19,957 nt of DNA from JBBDJG01 sp040880005 (lineage in GTDB: Bacteria > Actinomycetota > Thermoleophilia > Solirubrobacterales > JBBDJG01), in contig JBBDJG010000023.1 in the NCBI GenBank assembly GCA_040880005.1, positions 1 through 19,957 on the forward strand, written 5' to 3'. Positions 7,071 to 15,220 of this stretch are shown in pieces. Both the position numbers and the translations under genes were made by a program. The notes under the pieces were generated by a model that saw only the letters and a list, made by a program, of their open reading frames with translations, did not search any database and was not told where the DNA came from. Numbering within the stretch: the first letter of the stretch is position 1; each line of letters begins with the position of its first letter.

Positions 7071-7237
7071 CTAGTGGCCTATCCCATAACGTTTGACCGG
7101 AAATGACGGTTTCGGATCACCACTGGGCTTCGTCCTCGGTCGCCCGAAGAGCGCTGCTATTCGGGCTTCCTGCGTCCTCGCCCCGTGGTGCCCGAACCTC
7201 GTCATTTCGCGGCCACCGTTACGAGACAGACCACTAG
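7071..7237. repeat. Palindromic MITE-like element B, related to element A
   Basis: The ends CTAGTGG (7071-7077) and CCACTAG (7231-7237) are inverted. Inside, TAACG (7087-7091) pairs with 7217-7221, GAAATGACG (7100-7108) pairs perfectly with 7200-7208, TTCGG (7111-7115) with 7192-7196, CACCAC (7118-7123) with 7185-7190, GGGC (7125-7128) with 7180-7183, and an inner hairpin GCCCGAA (7142-7148)/TTCGGGC (7160-7166) sits at the tip. The left end contains GGCCTATC as in element A, and CTTCGTCCTCGG (7128-7139) is identical to the core of A at the same place relative to the inner hairpin. Most stems differ in sequence but keep pairing. Confidence 0.6.
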
Positions 7238-7251
7238 AGTGAACGAACCCT

Positions 7252-7325
7252 ACATATCGGGGGGACTATCCGTCCCCCTCGACCCCCTTTCATGCTGGAG
7301 CGTTCGCCTACGACGGTCGCAGATG
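7252..7325 (+). repeat. 74-nt structured repeat, copy C1
   Basis: First of two head-to-tail units with a period of exactly 74 nt. It starts ACATATC, then GGGGGGAC-TATCC-GTCCCCC forms a strong hairpin. The linker TCGACCCCCTTT and CATGCTGGAGCG follow, and a second hairpin around a TAC loop closes the unit. In this copy the second stem has one C/A mismatch. Together with element B it fills almost all of the 355-bp gap between the enoyl-CoA hydratase and the gene at 7418. Confidence 0.8.
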
Positions 7326-7399
7326 ACATATCGGGGGGACTATCCGTCCCCCTCGACCCCCTTTCATGCTGGAGCGCCCGCCTACGGCGGTCGCAAATC
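7326..7399 (+). repeat. 74-nt structured repeat, copy C2
   Basis: The second tandem unit is identical to C1 except for a few positions, mainly in the second hairpin. There CCGCC-TAC-GGCGG is fully paired and closed by GCG/CGC. The unit ends 18 nt before the start codon at 7418 and just before its Shine-Dalgarno, so it would form part of the mRNA leader if transcription starts upstream. Confidence 0.8.
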
Positions 7400-7417
7400 T
7401 GATTTGGAGGAATGCCG

Positions 7418-7939
7418 ATGTCGAGCAGCACAACGGAAAACGCGATCGAGGTCGTCAAGCAGCACATGGCCGCCGAGGACCGGCAGGACGTCGAACAGGC
7501 CGTCGAATGCTTCACGGAGGACTGTTACTACGAGGTTCCCGGGATCGGGGTCAGCCTCCGAGGCAAGCACGAGATCAGGCGCTGGTACGAGGACCTGTTC
7601 GAGGCCGTGCCCGATTTTCGCAACACGAGTGAGCACTACTGGGAGGTTGCGGAGCGCGATCGCACGACGATCTTCTTCGAGGCCGGTTTCGAAGGAACCC
7701 ATCGCGGTGCCTGGATGGGCTGGGCTCCGACCAACAGATCGTTCTCGAGCTCGATGCTCGTTCGCATCCCGATCGCTACCGACGGTCTGATGGAGGCCGA
7801 GATCGTCTATCAGGATTCGGCCGACATCTTCATGCAGCTCGGGATCCTCCCGCGACTGGGGTCCAGGCAGGAACGCGCGATGCAGACCGTTCACGGACTG
7901 CGCATGCGGCTTCCGGTGATAGGCGCGCGTCAGCGGTAG
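7418..7939 (+). CDS. SnoaL/NTF2-like fold protein
   Basis: A 173-aa protein with the SnoaL-like (ester cyclase / NTF2) pattern. An N-terminal helix with VVKQHMAAEDRQDVEQAVECF is followed by TEDCYYEVPG, then RGKHEIRRWYEDLFEAVPDF, the usual cone-forming helix, and beta strands with FFEAGFEGTHRG. Members include polyketide cyclases, isomerases and many uncharacterised proteins, so no reaction is claimed. Of two nearby ATGs, 7418 is preferred over 7412 because TGGAGG at 7405-7410 is spaced 7 nt from it. A tail of about 25 residues after the fold is basic. The membrane protein at 7961 follows after 21 nt. The leader contains repeats C1 and C2. Confidence 0.8.
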   Translation: MSSSTTENAIEVVKQHMAAEDRQDVEQAVECFTEDCYYEVPGIGVSLRGKHEIRRWYEDLFEAVPDFRNTSEHYWEVAERDRTTIFFEAGFEGTHRGAWMGWAPTNRSFSSSMLVRIPIATDGLMEAEIVYQDSADIFMQLGILPRLGSRQERAMQTVHGLRMRLPVIGARQR

Positions 7940-7960
7940 CACGTCGGATAGATTGCCGCC

Positions 7961-8410
7961 GTGGACGTTCACCGCTTGGGTAGGGGAGACATCGTGGCTG
8001 CGGCCGGCGGATTGCTCTTGCTGCTCAGCCTGTTCTTGCCCTGGTTCAGTATCAGCGGCCCGGGCGGTCCGTGCGACTCATCCGACTGCTCCGCTTTCCA
8101 GGCCTTCGGCTCGCTCGACATCCTTCTCGTGCTGGGAGCGCTGGCGCCGTGGATCCTCTTCTGGATCGTCACGCGAGGCAACGAGCTGTCGTGGCCTCCG
8201 GGCGAGATCACGATGATCTCCGGCATGGTCGCGATCGTGTTGATCGTCTACAACGGCCTGCTCGACCAGCCGGGAAGCAATCCCAACTTCGTCAGCCTCG
8301 ACGTTGGCTGGTTCGCGGGACTCGTGGGTGCGATGGGGATCGTCGTAGGTGGAGCGATGAGCCAGATCTCACGCGGCGGTGTGAGGCGCAAGCCACCCGG
8401 GAGCTTTTGA
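7961..8410 (+). CDS. Four-helix integral membrane protein, unknown function
   Basis: A 149-aa hydrophobic protein. Predicted helices are near residues 11-31, 51-72, 83-101 and 115-137. The loop after helix 1 carries two cysteines (Cys38, Cys43) that could form a disulfide on the outer face. The helix-1 exit motif SLFLPWFS is typical of small actinobacterial membrane proteins that I cannot name more precisely. The GTG at 7961 keeps the conserved-looking RLGRGD segment. An alternative GTG at 7994 has a better ribosome site (AGGGGAG at 7982-7988) but would start inside helix 1. The gene lies 4 nt before glpX, so the two are probably co-transcribed. Confidence 0.72.
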   Translation: MDVHRLGRGDIVAAAGGLLLLLSLFLPWFSISGPGGPCDSSDCSAFQAFGSLDILLVLGALAPWILFWIVTRGNELSWPPGEITMISGMVAIVLIVYNGLLDQPGSNPNFVSLDVGWFAGLVGAMGIVVGGAMSQISRGGVRRKPPGSF

Positions 8411-8414
8411 GTCG

Positions 8415-9446
8415 ATGGCCGAGCAACGAACCGGCGTGATTGCGCACGATCTGCGCGACACCAGCGCGCCCGACCGCAACCTTGCGCTCGAGTTGGTGCG
8501 CGTGACCGAGGCGGCGGCGCTTGCCGCTGCGCGTTGGGTCGGGCGCGGCGACAAGGAATCGGCTGATCAGGCGGCGGTCGATGCGATGCGCTTCACGCTC
8601 GAGGCGGTGCCGATGGACGGTGCAGTCGTGATCGGTGAGGGCGAGAAGGACGAGGCGCCAATGCTCTACAACGGGGAACGAATCGGTGACGGCAGCCCGC
8701 CACGAGTGGACATCGCCGTTGACCCGCTCGAGGGAACCCGCCTGACCGCGCTGGGTCAGCCGAACGCGCTATCGGTGATCGCGCTCGCCGAGCGAGGCTC
8801 GATGTTCGATCCAGGTCCGTGCGTGTACATGGAGAAAATGGCTGGGGCATCTGACATCGGTGACCTGCTCGACCTCGATCGGCCGCTAGGGCAGACACTC
8901 GAGCTGGTCGCGAAGCGCCGCGGCTCCAGCGTGAGCGATGCGCTGGTGATCATGCTCGACCGGGATCGGCACACCGATGCGATTGGACAGATACGCGAGG
9001 CTGGAGCACGCATTCGCTTCATCACCGACGGCGACGTGTCGGCGGCGCTGCTTGCGGTCACGGAGGGAACGGGCGTCGACCTGCTGTGGGGGATCGGCGG
9101 CACCCCGGAGGGCGTGCTCTCGGCCGCGGCGATCAAGTGCATGGGAGGCGAGCTGGTCGGACGGCTTTGGCCACGCAACGAAGAGGAGCGCCAACAGGCG
9201 GTCGAGGCCGGGTATGACCTCTCGGAGACGCTCGATGTGGATAGGCTCGTATCCGGCAAAGACGTGTTCTTCGCGGCCAGCGGCGTGACCGACGGCGACT
9301 TGCTGGAGGGAGTGCGCTACCAGGACGGTGAGGAGGCGACAACGGAGTCGCTTGTGATGCGCTCGCGCTCGGGCACCGTGCGGCGCGTGCAGGGCACGCA
9401 CAATCGCGTCAAGTTGAGGGAGCTGACAGGCGAGCGCTACGGGTAG
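8415..9446 (+). CDS. glpX: Class II fructose-1,6-bisphosphatase GlpX
   Basis: A 343-aa lithium-sensitive-type phosphatase that hydrolyses fructose 1,6-bisphosphate to fructose 6-phosphate, the irreversible step of gluconeogenesis in actinobacteria. The metal and substrate sites are visible: VIGEGEKDEAPML (72-84), the phosphatase motif DPLEGT (103-108), ITDGDV (203-208) and GIGGTPEGV (226-234). Length fits the family. The ATG at 8415 is 4 nt after the preceding stop. The last 10 bp overlap the 3' end of moeA on the opposite strand, so there is no room for a conventional terminator between the two convergent genes. Confidence 0.96.
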   Translation: MAEQRTGVIAHDLRDTSAPDRNLALELVRVTEAAALAAARWVGRGDKESADQAAVDAMRFTLEAVPMDGAVVIGEGEKDEAPMLYNGERIGDGSPPRVDIAVDPLEGTRLTALGQPNALSVIALAERGSMFDPGPCVYMEKMAGASDIGDLLDLDRPLGQTLELVAKRRGSSVSDALVIMLDRDRHTDAIGQIREAGARIRFITDGDVSAALLAVTEGTGVDLLWGIGGTPEGVLSAAAIKCMGGELVGRLWPRNEEERQQAVEAGYDLSETLDVDRLVSGKDVFFAASGVTDGDLLEGVRYQDGEEATTESLVMRSRSGTVRRVQGTHNRVKLRELTGERYG

Positions 9447-10657
9447 TCGACCAGCTCGATTTCGACGTACTCACCGGCGCTTACGTCGCCGCGCTCGATC
9501 TCCAGATACGCGAAAGCGTCCGCCCCGAGCATCGAGGTCAGCACGTGCGACCCTTGGGCTTTGGTCGGTCGCACATGAAATCCATCCTCTTTCGACTGCA
9601 ATCGGCACCGAACCACATGCATGCGGCCCGGCGCCTTGCGATAGTCGACGTCGATCGCGGCCACGACGCGTGCTCCGCGTTGATCGCAACCGCAAAGTCG
9701 CGCAAGCGCGGGCTCGACGAACAGGTGGAACGTGACCATGGCGGAGACAGGGTTACCCGGCAGCCCGAAGACGAGCGCACCGCTGTCGGCCACCCCGAAC
9801 CAGGTCGGCTTGCCGGGGCGCAGCGCGACGCCCCAGAAGCGCTCCTTCACGCCCAGCTCGGCCAGCGCTGGTTTGACGTGGTCGTGTGGCCCGACCGACA
9901 CGCCGCCCGTGATCGCGACCACGTCGGAGTCGAGCGCTCGTCCAATTGCCTCGACCGTGGCCTCTCGGTCGTCGCCGACGGTTTCCACGAGCGTCAACTC
10001 TGCGCCCGCGCGTCGTCCTTGCGCCGGCAGGCAGATGGCATTCGTGTTCCCGATCTGGCCTGGACCGAGCGGATCGCCCGGCGGCGCAAGCTCGTCGCCG
10101 GTCACCAGGCAGGCCAATCTTGGCCTGCGCGTGCAATCAAGTTCGGCGGCTCCGACCGAAGCGGCCACGCCAAGCTCGGCGGGTCCGAGCAAGGCTCCGT
10201 CCGCGAGCACCAGCTCACCTGCCCGCACGTCCTCGCCGGCGCGCCGGATGTCGCGTCCCGGCTCGATCCGGGCGCGCACCGACACGAGCCCGTTTTGCGA
10301 GGAGGTGTCCTCGACCCGCACGACCGCGTCGGCCGCGGCGGGGACCATGGCCCCGGTCGAGATCCGAATGGCCTGTCCGGGACCGACCTCTCTGGCGGCG
10401 GGCGAGCCTGCCCGCGACTCATCCACGATTTCCAGCTCGACCGGCCGCGATCGATCTGCGGCGGCCGTGTCGGCGGCGCGCAGCGCGAACCCGTCCATGG
10501 CCGAGTTGTCGAACCCGGGAACGTCACGCTTGCTATGTATGGCGCCGGCGAGCGTGCGATCGAGTGCCTGCTCGAGCGGGACGCGTTCGCCGTCGAGCCG
10601 GTGGGCGGCATCGAGCACGAGCTCGAGCGCCCGCGAAGGGGCGAGCAGCTCGCTCAA
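9437..10657 (-). CDS. moeA: Molybdopterin molybdenumtransferase MoeA
   Basis: A 406-aa enzyme that inserts molybdate into adenylylated molybdopterin in the cytoplasm. Family motifs appear in order: DNSAMDGFA (50-58), the domain-II region, LVTGDEL (184-190), GGVSVGPHD (251-259), RPGKPTWFG (280-288) and FGLPGNPVSAM (297-307). The length is as expected. The start is TTG at 10657, overlapping the stop of the upstream small gene by 4 nt (TTGA), which indicates translational coupling. No other moa or moe gene is in the window. Its 3' end overlaps glpX on the opposite strand. Confidence 0.95.
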   Translation of the reverse strand: MSELLAPSRALELVLDAAHRLDGERVPLEQALDRTLAGAIHSKRDVPGFDNSAMDGFALRAADTAAADRSRPVELEIVDESRAGSPAAREVGPGQAIRISTGAMVPAAADAVVRVEDTSSQNGLVSVRARIEPGRDIRRAGEDVRAGELVLADGALLGPAELGVAASVGAAELDCTRRPRLACLVTGDELAPPGDPLGPGQIGNTNAICLPAQGRRAGAELTLVETVGDDREATVEAIGRALDSDVVAITGGVSVGPHDHVKPALAELGVKERFWGVALRPGKPTWFGVADSGALVFGLPGNPVSAMVTFHLFVEPALARLCGCDQRGARVVAAIDVDYRKAPGRMHVVRCRLQSKEDGFHVRPTKAQGSHVLTSMLGADAFAYLEIERGDVSAGEYVEIELVDYP

Positions 10658-11034
10658 CGCTGCCGCAGGCCGCGCACGATGGCGTCGAGTGCACGCAAGG
10701 TGGCCCGTGCTCCGAGTTCGATCGGAAGCTTGGCGGCCTCGACCAGTAGCTTCGAGTCGGAGCTAGGCTCTGCGCTGCCACCCCGGGGCGGGCCAGGCCC
10801 TGTGGCAGACTCGGCGCTACGCTCGCGGCGCAGCGCGGGCCCGGAGCGGCCACCCCCCGGAGTCGGGGAACGACGCGCGCTGCGGCGCTGCGGCCTCGTG
10901 CGCGGAAGGCGGCTCATGATCTCTGCGTCCTGCGCCCGACCGCTGGTGCTCGCCTCGCTTTCGGCCGGAAAGCTCGAGTCTGGGCGGACGGGGCGGTCGG
11001 TCTGTGGTCGGTCTGTGCCGCCGTCGGCGTGCAA
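10654..11034 (-). CDS. Hypothetical protein upstream of and coupled to moeA
   Basis: This ORF is rich in Arg, Ser, Pro and Gly and probably disordered for most of its length. It ends in a likely amphipathic helix (KLLVEAAKLPIELGARATLRALDAIVRG is the general region). I do not recognise a family. The start is uncertain. The TTG at 11034 is preceded by a perfect GGAGG with 4 nt spacing and gives about 126 aa; the ATG at 10917 gives 87 aa but has a weak ribosome site. Codon third positions are GC-rich through the longer version, which favours the upstream start. The stop overlaps the moeA start. The coupling argues that the gene is real and linked in expression to molybdenum cofactor synthesis, but no role is visible. 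Confidence 0.55.
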   Translation of the reverse strand: MHADGGTDRPQTDRPVRPDSSFPAESEASTSGRAQDAEIMSRLPRTRPQRRSARRSPTPGGGRSGPALRRERSAESATGPGPPRGGSAEPSSDSKLLVEAAKLPIELGARATLRALDAIVRGLRQR

Positions 11035-11349
11035 GTTTCCTCCCTCGAACCGGGTTCGCGTGCCGATATGGCTTGCGCAGTGTATTGCTCTGGCGCTAAC
11101 GTAGAAGCGCATCCGCAGAGTCGGCACGATGATTGTGCGGCGCTGAGGGCCGGTTCAGGGACGGCAGCCCGGCTTGGCGGTGGGCCCGTCGCCCCGGAAA
11201 CACCGGTGGGATGGGACAACGGCCATAAGAAGGATCGAAAAGATGCCGGAAATGAGCCACTTGGCTCTATTCCGGAGCCGGATCTGCCGACTGAAGTGTT
11301 CACTGGCGAATCGGCTTGTTAAATCAGCGCTAAGACTGCATGCAGAGCC
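11035..11349 (+). other. Intergenic segment with potentially structured RNA (11106-11275)
   Basis: No convincing protein gene is seen here. Nested complementarity is dense: AGCGC (11106-11110) with GCGCT (11140-11144), enclosing GCAC/GTGC (11124-11127, 11135-11138); GGGCC/GGCCC and GCCGG/CCGGC pairs in the GC-rich centre; and a long hairpin CCGGAA..GAGCC-ACTT-GGCTC..TTCCGG (11246-11275) with a 2x2 internal loop. A weak promoter-like pair TTGCGC (11073-11078) and TAACGT (11097-11102), 18 nt apart, would start a transcript just before the first stem. A small RNA is possible. It matches no riboswitch consensus I can recall. Confidence 0.3.
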
Positions 11350-11378
11350 TTGACTTCACAAAATATAGCGATTACGAT
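11350..11378 (+). promoter_or_regulatory. Sigma-A-type promoter of the sigma factor gene
   Basis: TTGACT (11350-11355) and TACGAT (11373-11378) are separated by exactly 17 nt, in a locally AT-rich stretch unlike the surroundings. Transcription would start near 11385, leaving a leader of about 100 nt before the start codon at 11489. If the gene encodes the housekeeping sigma factor, this promoter would be autoregulated by its own product. Confidence 0.7.
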
Positions 11379-11393
11379 ACGAACATATGTTTG

Positions 11394-11464
11394 AGCGGCC
11401 GGGAACGGCCGCTGTCGATGGATAGCAGGGACGCCCGGACTGACGGAACGGATCGCGATCCGTT
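11394..11464 (+). promoter_or_regulatory. Leader of the sigma factor gene with two perfect inverted repeats
   Basis: The first hairpin is AGCGGCCG (11394-11401), loop GGAA, CGGCCGCT (11406-11413): eight perfect pairs with a GNRA tetraloop, close to the expected 5' end of the mRNA. The second is an 18-bp perfect palindrome AACGGATCG/CGATCCGTT (11447-11464), which could be a protein operator or, in RNA, a hairpin ending about 15 nt before the ribosome site. No U-tract follows either, so termination is not suggested. Confidence 0.5.
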
Positions 11465-11488
11465 TCGTTTGCTGTGTAAGAGGATCTG

Positions 11489-12583
<1,095 letters not shown>

Positions 12584-12595
12584 AGGCCGGGCATA

Positions 12596-12615
12596 GGCCG
12601 GCCAAGCGGCCGGCC
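12596..12615 (+). terminator. GC hairpin after rpoD, no U-tract
   Basis: GGCCGGCC, loop AAGC, GGCCGGCC gives eight perfect G-C pairs starting about 12 nt after the rpoD stop. The absence of a T-run means it may be an RNA-stabilising stem or an imperfect terminator rather than a classical intrinsic terminator. It separates rpoD from pilT. Confidence 0.45.
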
Positions 12616-12679
12616 ACGTCCGCCCAGCCTGGCGCCGAACGGCTCAAGCATCCCTTGGGACTGCCGATTAACGCAGGGT

Positions 12680-13960
<1,281 letters not shown>

Positions 13961-13986
13961 GGCCGCAACTGAAGGCCGCACCAGGC

Positions 13987-14018
13987 CTTTACTTCACTCT
14001 GTAAAGCCTTGGTATCAT
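13987..14018 (+). promoter_or_regulatory. Operator-like inverted repeat upstream of the HxlR gene
   Basis: CTTTAC (13987-13992) and GTAAAG (14001-14006) are inverted around an 8-nt centre, and with one bulge the match extends outward to AGGC/GCCT. It overlaps a promoter-like pair, TTTACT (13988-13993) and TATCAT (14013-14018), separated by 19 nt. The geometry suits a dimeric regulator, and autoregulation by the HxlR protein encoded 77 nt downstream is the simplest guess. It could also act as a weak hairpin after pilT. Confidence 0.45.
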
Positions 14019-14094
14019 CGGTTGAGTTAGATTTCCGTTCGCTCATCGATCCGCGACGGGCGAGTGGGGGCGGAGGAGCGCTTAGGTTCGCAAG

Positions 14095-14454
14095 ATGGAC
14101 TCATCCGATACCTGTCCCGTATGCAAGACCGCTGAAGTCGTCTGCGGCAAGTGGACGCTTCTGATCATCCGCGACCTCGCCGACGGCTGTAGCCGCTTCT
14201 GCGAACTCGAACGATCGCTGGATGGCATCAGTCCACGCACGCTCTCCCTGCGGCTGCGGGCGTTGGAGGCCGAGGGCGTCGTCGAGCGTCGCACCTATCC
14301 CGAGGTGCCACCGCGCGTCGAGTATCGCTTGACAGCCAAAGGTGACGCGCTGGTGCCGCTGATCGAGCAGATGCGCAGCTACGGGAAGCAGTGGCTCAAC
14401 GGACATCGAGCCACCAAGCGACCGCTCGCCACGACCGCAGACAGAGCCGCCTGA
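14095..14454 (+). CDS. HxlR-family winged-helix transcriptional regulator
   Basis: A 119-aa MarR-like winged-helix protein of the HxlR type. The family's opening CPV..(x)..GKWTLLIIRDL is at 7-27, the recognition region is SLDGISPRTLSLRLRALEAEGVVERR (40-65), and the wing is PRVEYRLTAKGDAL (73-86). Three cysteines (Cys7, Cys10, Cys17) cluster at the N-terminus. Cys7 is the position used for redox sensing in some HxlR proteins such as YodB and HypR, while the extra two are unusual. A purine-rich GGAGGAG lies at 14072-14078, 16 nt from the ATG, with a nearer TTAGG at 14082-14086. An operator-like palindrome lies upstream and an intrinsic terminator spans the stop codon. The target genes are unknown. 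Confidence 0.9.
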   Translation: MDSSDTCPVCKTAEVVCGKWTLLIIRDLADGCSRFCELERSLDGISPRTLSLRLRALEAEGVVERRTYPEVPPRVEYRLTAKGDALVPLIEQMRSYGKQWLNGHRATKRPLATTADRAA

Positions 14455-14465
14455 GGGCGGCTTTT
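14445..14465 (+). terminator. Intrinsic terminator spanning the HxlR stop codon
   Basis: AGCCGCC (14445-14451), loop TGAG, GGCGGCT (14456-14462) followed by TTTT: seven perfect pairs and a short U-tract. The loop begins with the TGA stop codon itself. The next gene starts at 14468, only 3 nt after the U-tract, and its nearest purine-rich stretch (GAGGG) lies inside this hairpin. Confidence 0.65.
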
Positions 14466-14467
14466 CA

Positions 14468-15154
14468 ATGCGCCGGCTCGCTGCGCGGCCATCGCCCGCG
14501 CTCGTCATATCTGTACTTGCCCTGTTCGTGGCGTTAGGAGGCAGCGGCTATGCGATCTCACGAATCCCCGCCCGCAGCGTGGGATCGAAGCAGCTCAAGA
14601 GCGGCGCCGTGACCGCCAGCAAGATCAGGAAGGGGGCCGTAACCGGTCCCAAGATCAAGAAGAACGCGATTCTCGGAAAGTACGTACTCGAGTCGTCGCT
14701 TGGCAAGGTCCCGGATGCCGATCGCATCGACGGCCTCGACTCGAGCACGTTCGAGCAGTCCAGCAAGTTCAGGCGCGTGGCAGTTTTCAGCCTCGCCAAC
14801 CTGGAGAGTCGGGACATGGTCGCGCTGGGACCGCTCAAGCTGAGCGCGAAGTGCAAGATCAACGCCGCCGGGCAGGACGACGCCCAGATCATCATCTCCA
14901 CGACGCAGGAGCGCTCGGCATTCGCCGCGGCTGGGGCGACCAAGCCGGACTTTGGCCCCGCTACGCCGGAGGTCGAGCGGATCTATTCCGCAGCGAGCGG
15001 AAATCCGACCGGCACTGTCGCGGTTGAGGACGACACGGCCGGAATGGCGGTCGCTGCGGATGGGATCCAGTTCGTCTCGCAATTGTGGGCCGGGGTCAAC
15101 CTGTTCGGCCAGGCCGGTCGCTGCCAGTTCGGCGGGCTCGTGGAGCAGATCTAA
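14468..15154 (+). CDS. Secreted or membrane-anchored repeat protein, paralogue 1
   Basis: A 228-aa protein. A basic N-terminus (MRRLAARPSP) and a hydrophobic segment (about 11-30) form a signal peptide or anchor. Then comes a repeat zone, KQLKSGAVTASKIRKGAV and onward (41-69), with units of roughly 11 residues of the form K-x-GAVT-x-x-KI. A motif ADRIDGLDSSTF (84-95) follows, of the kind seen in phage-tail-like and surface proteins, then a beta-rich C-terminal domain with two cysteines. The protein at 15221 has the same architecture, and a third copy begins at 19877. Function is unknown; surface or extracellular location is inferred from the signal. The start sits directly after a terminator hairpin without a free ribosome site, so expression control is unclear. 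Confidence 0.75.
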   Translation: MRRLAARPSPALVISVLALFVALGGSGYAISRIPARSVGSKQLKSGAVTASKIRKGAVTGPKIKKNAILGKYVLESSLGKVPDADRIDGLDSSTFEQSSKFRRVAVFSLANLESRDMVALGPLKLSAKCKINAAGQDDAQIIISTTQERSAFAAAGATKPDFGPATPEVERIYSAASGNPTGTVAVEDDTAGMAVAADGIQFVSQLWAGVNLFGQAGRCQFGGLVEQI

Positions 15155-15220
15155 GCGAGCCCCAAAGCCGCGCCAGGACGGCGGAGCCGACTGCCGCCGC
15201 CGCTATCTTGCCGTCGGAGC

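Noticed and set aside
7252..7399. Tandem repeat considered as a short CRISPR array
   Set aside because: The two 74-nt units are contiguous and nearly identical along their whole length with no variable spacers, and no cas genes are present.
9545..11104. Long plus-strand open frame (519 codons) opposite moeA
   Set aside because: It is antisense to a complete MoeA with all family motifs. The translation is rich in Arg, Gly and His with no recognisable domain, as expected for an opposite-strand frame in GC-rich DNA.
11106..11275. Known riboswitch (cobalamin, c-di-GMP, ydaO/c-di-AMP) or SRP/6S RNA
   Set aside because: The conserved boxes I know for these classes were not found in the right order. 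It is left as an unclassified structured segment.
11029..11322. 97-codon plus-strand frame upstream of rpoD
   Set aside because: There is no ribosome site, the composition is unlike a folded protein, and it covers the stretch where nested RNA stems are seen.
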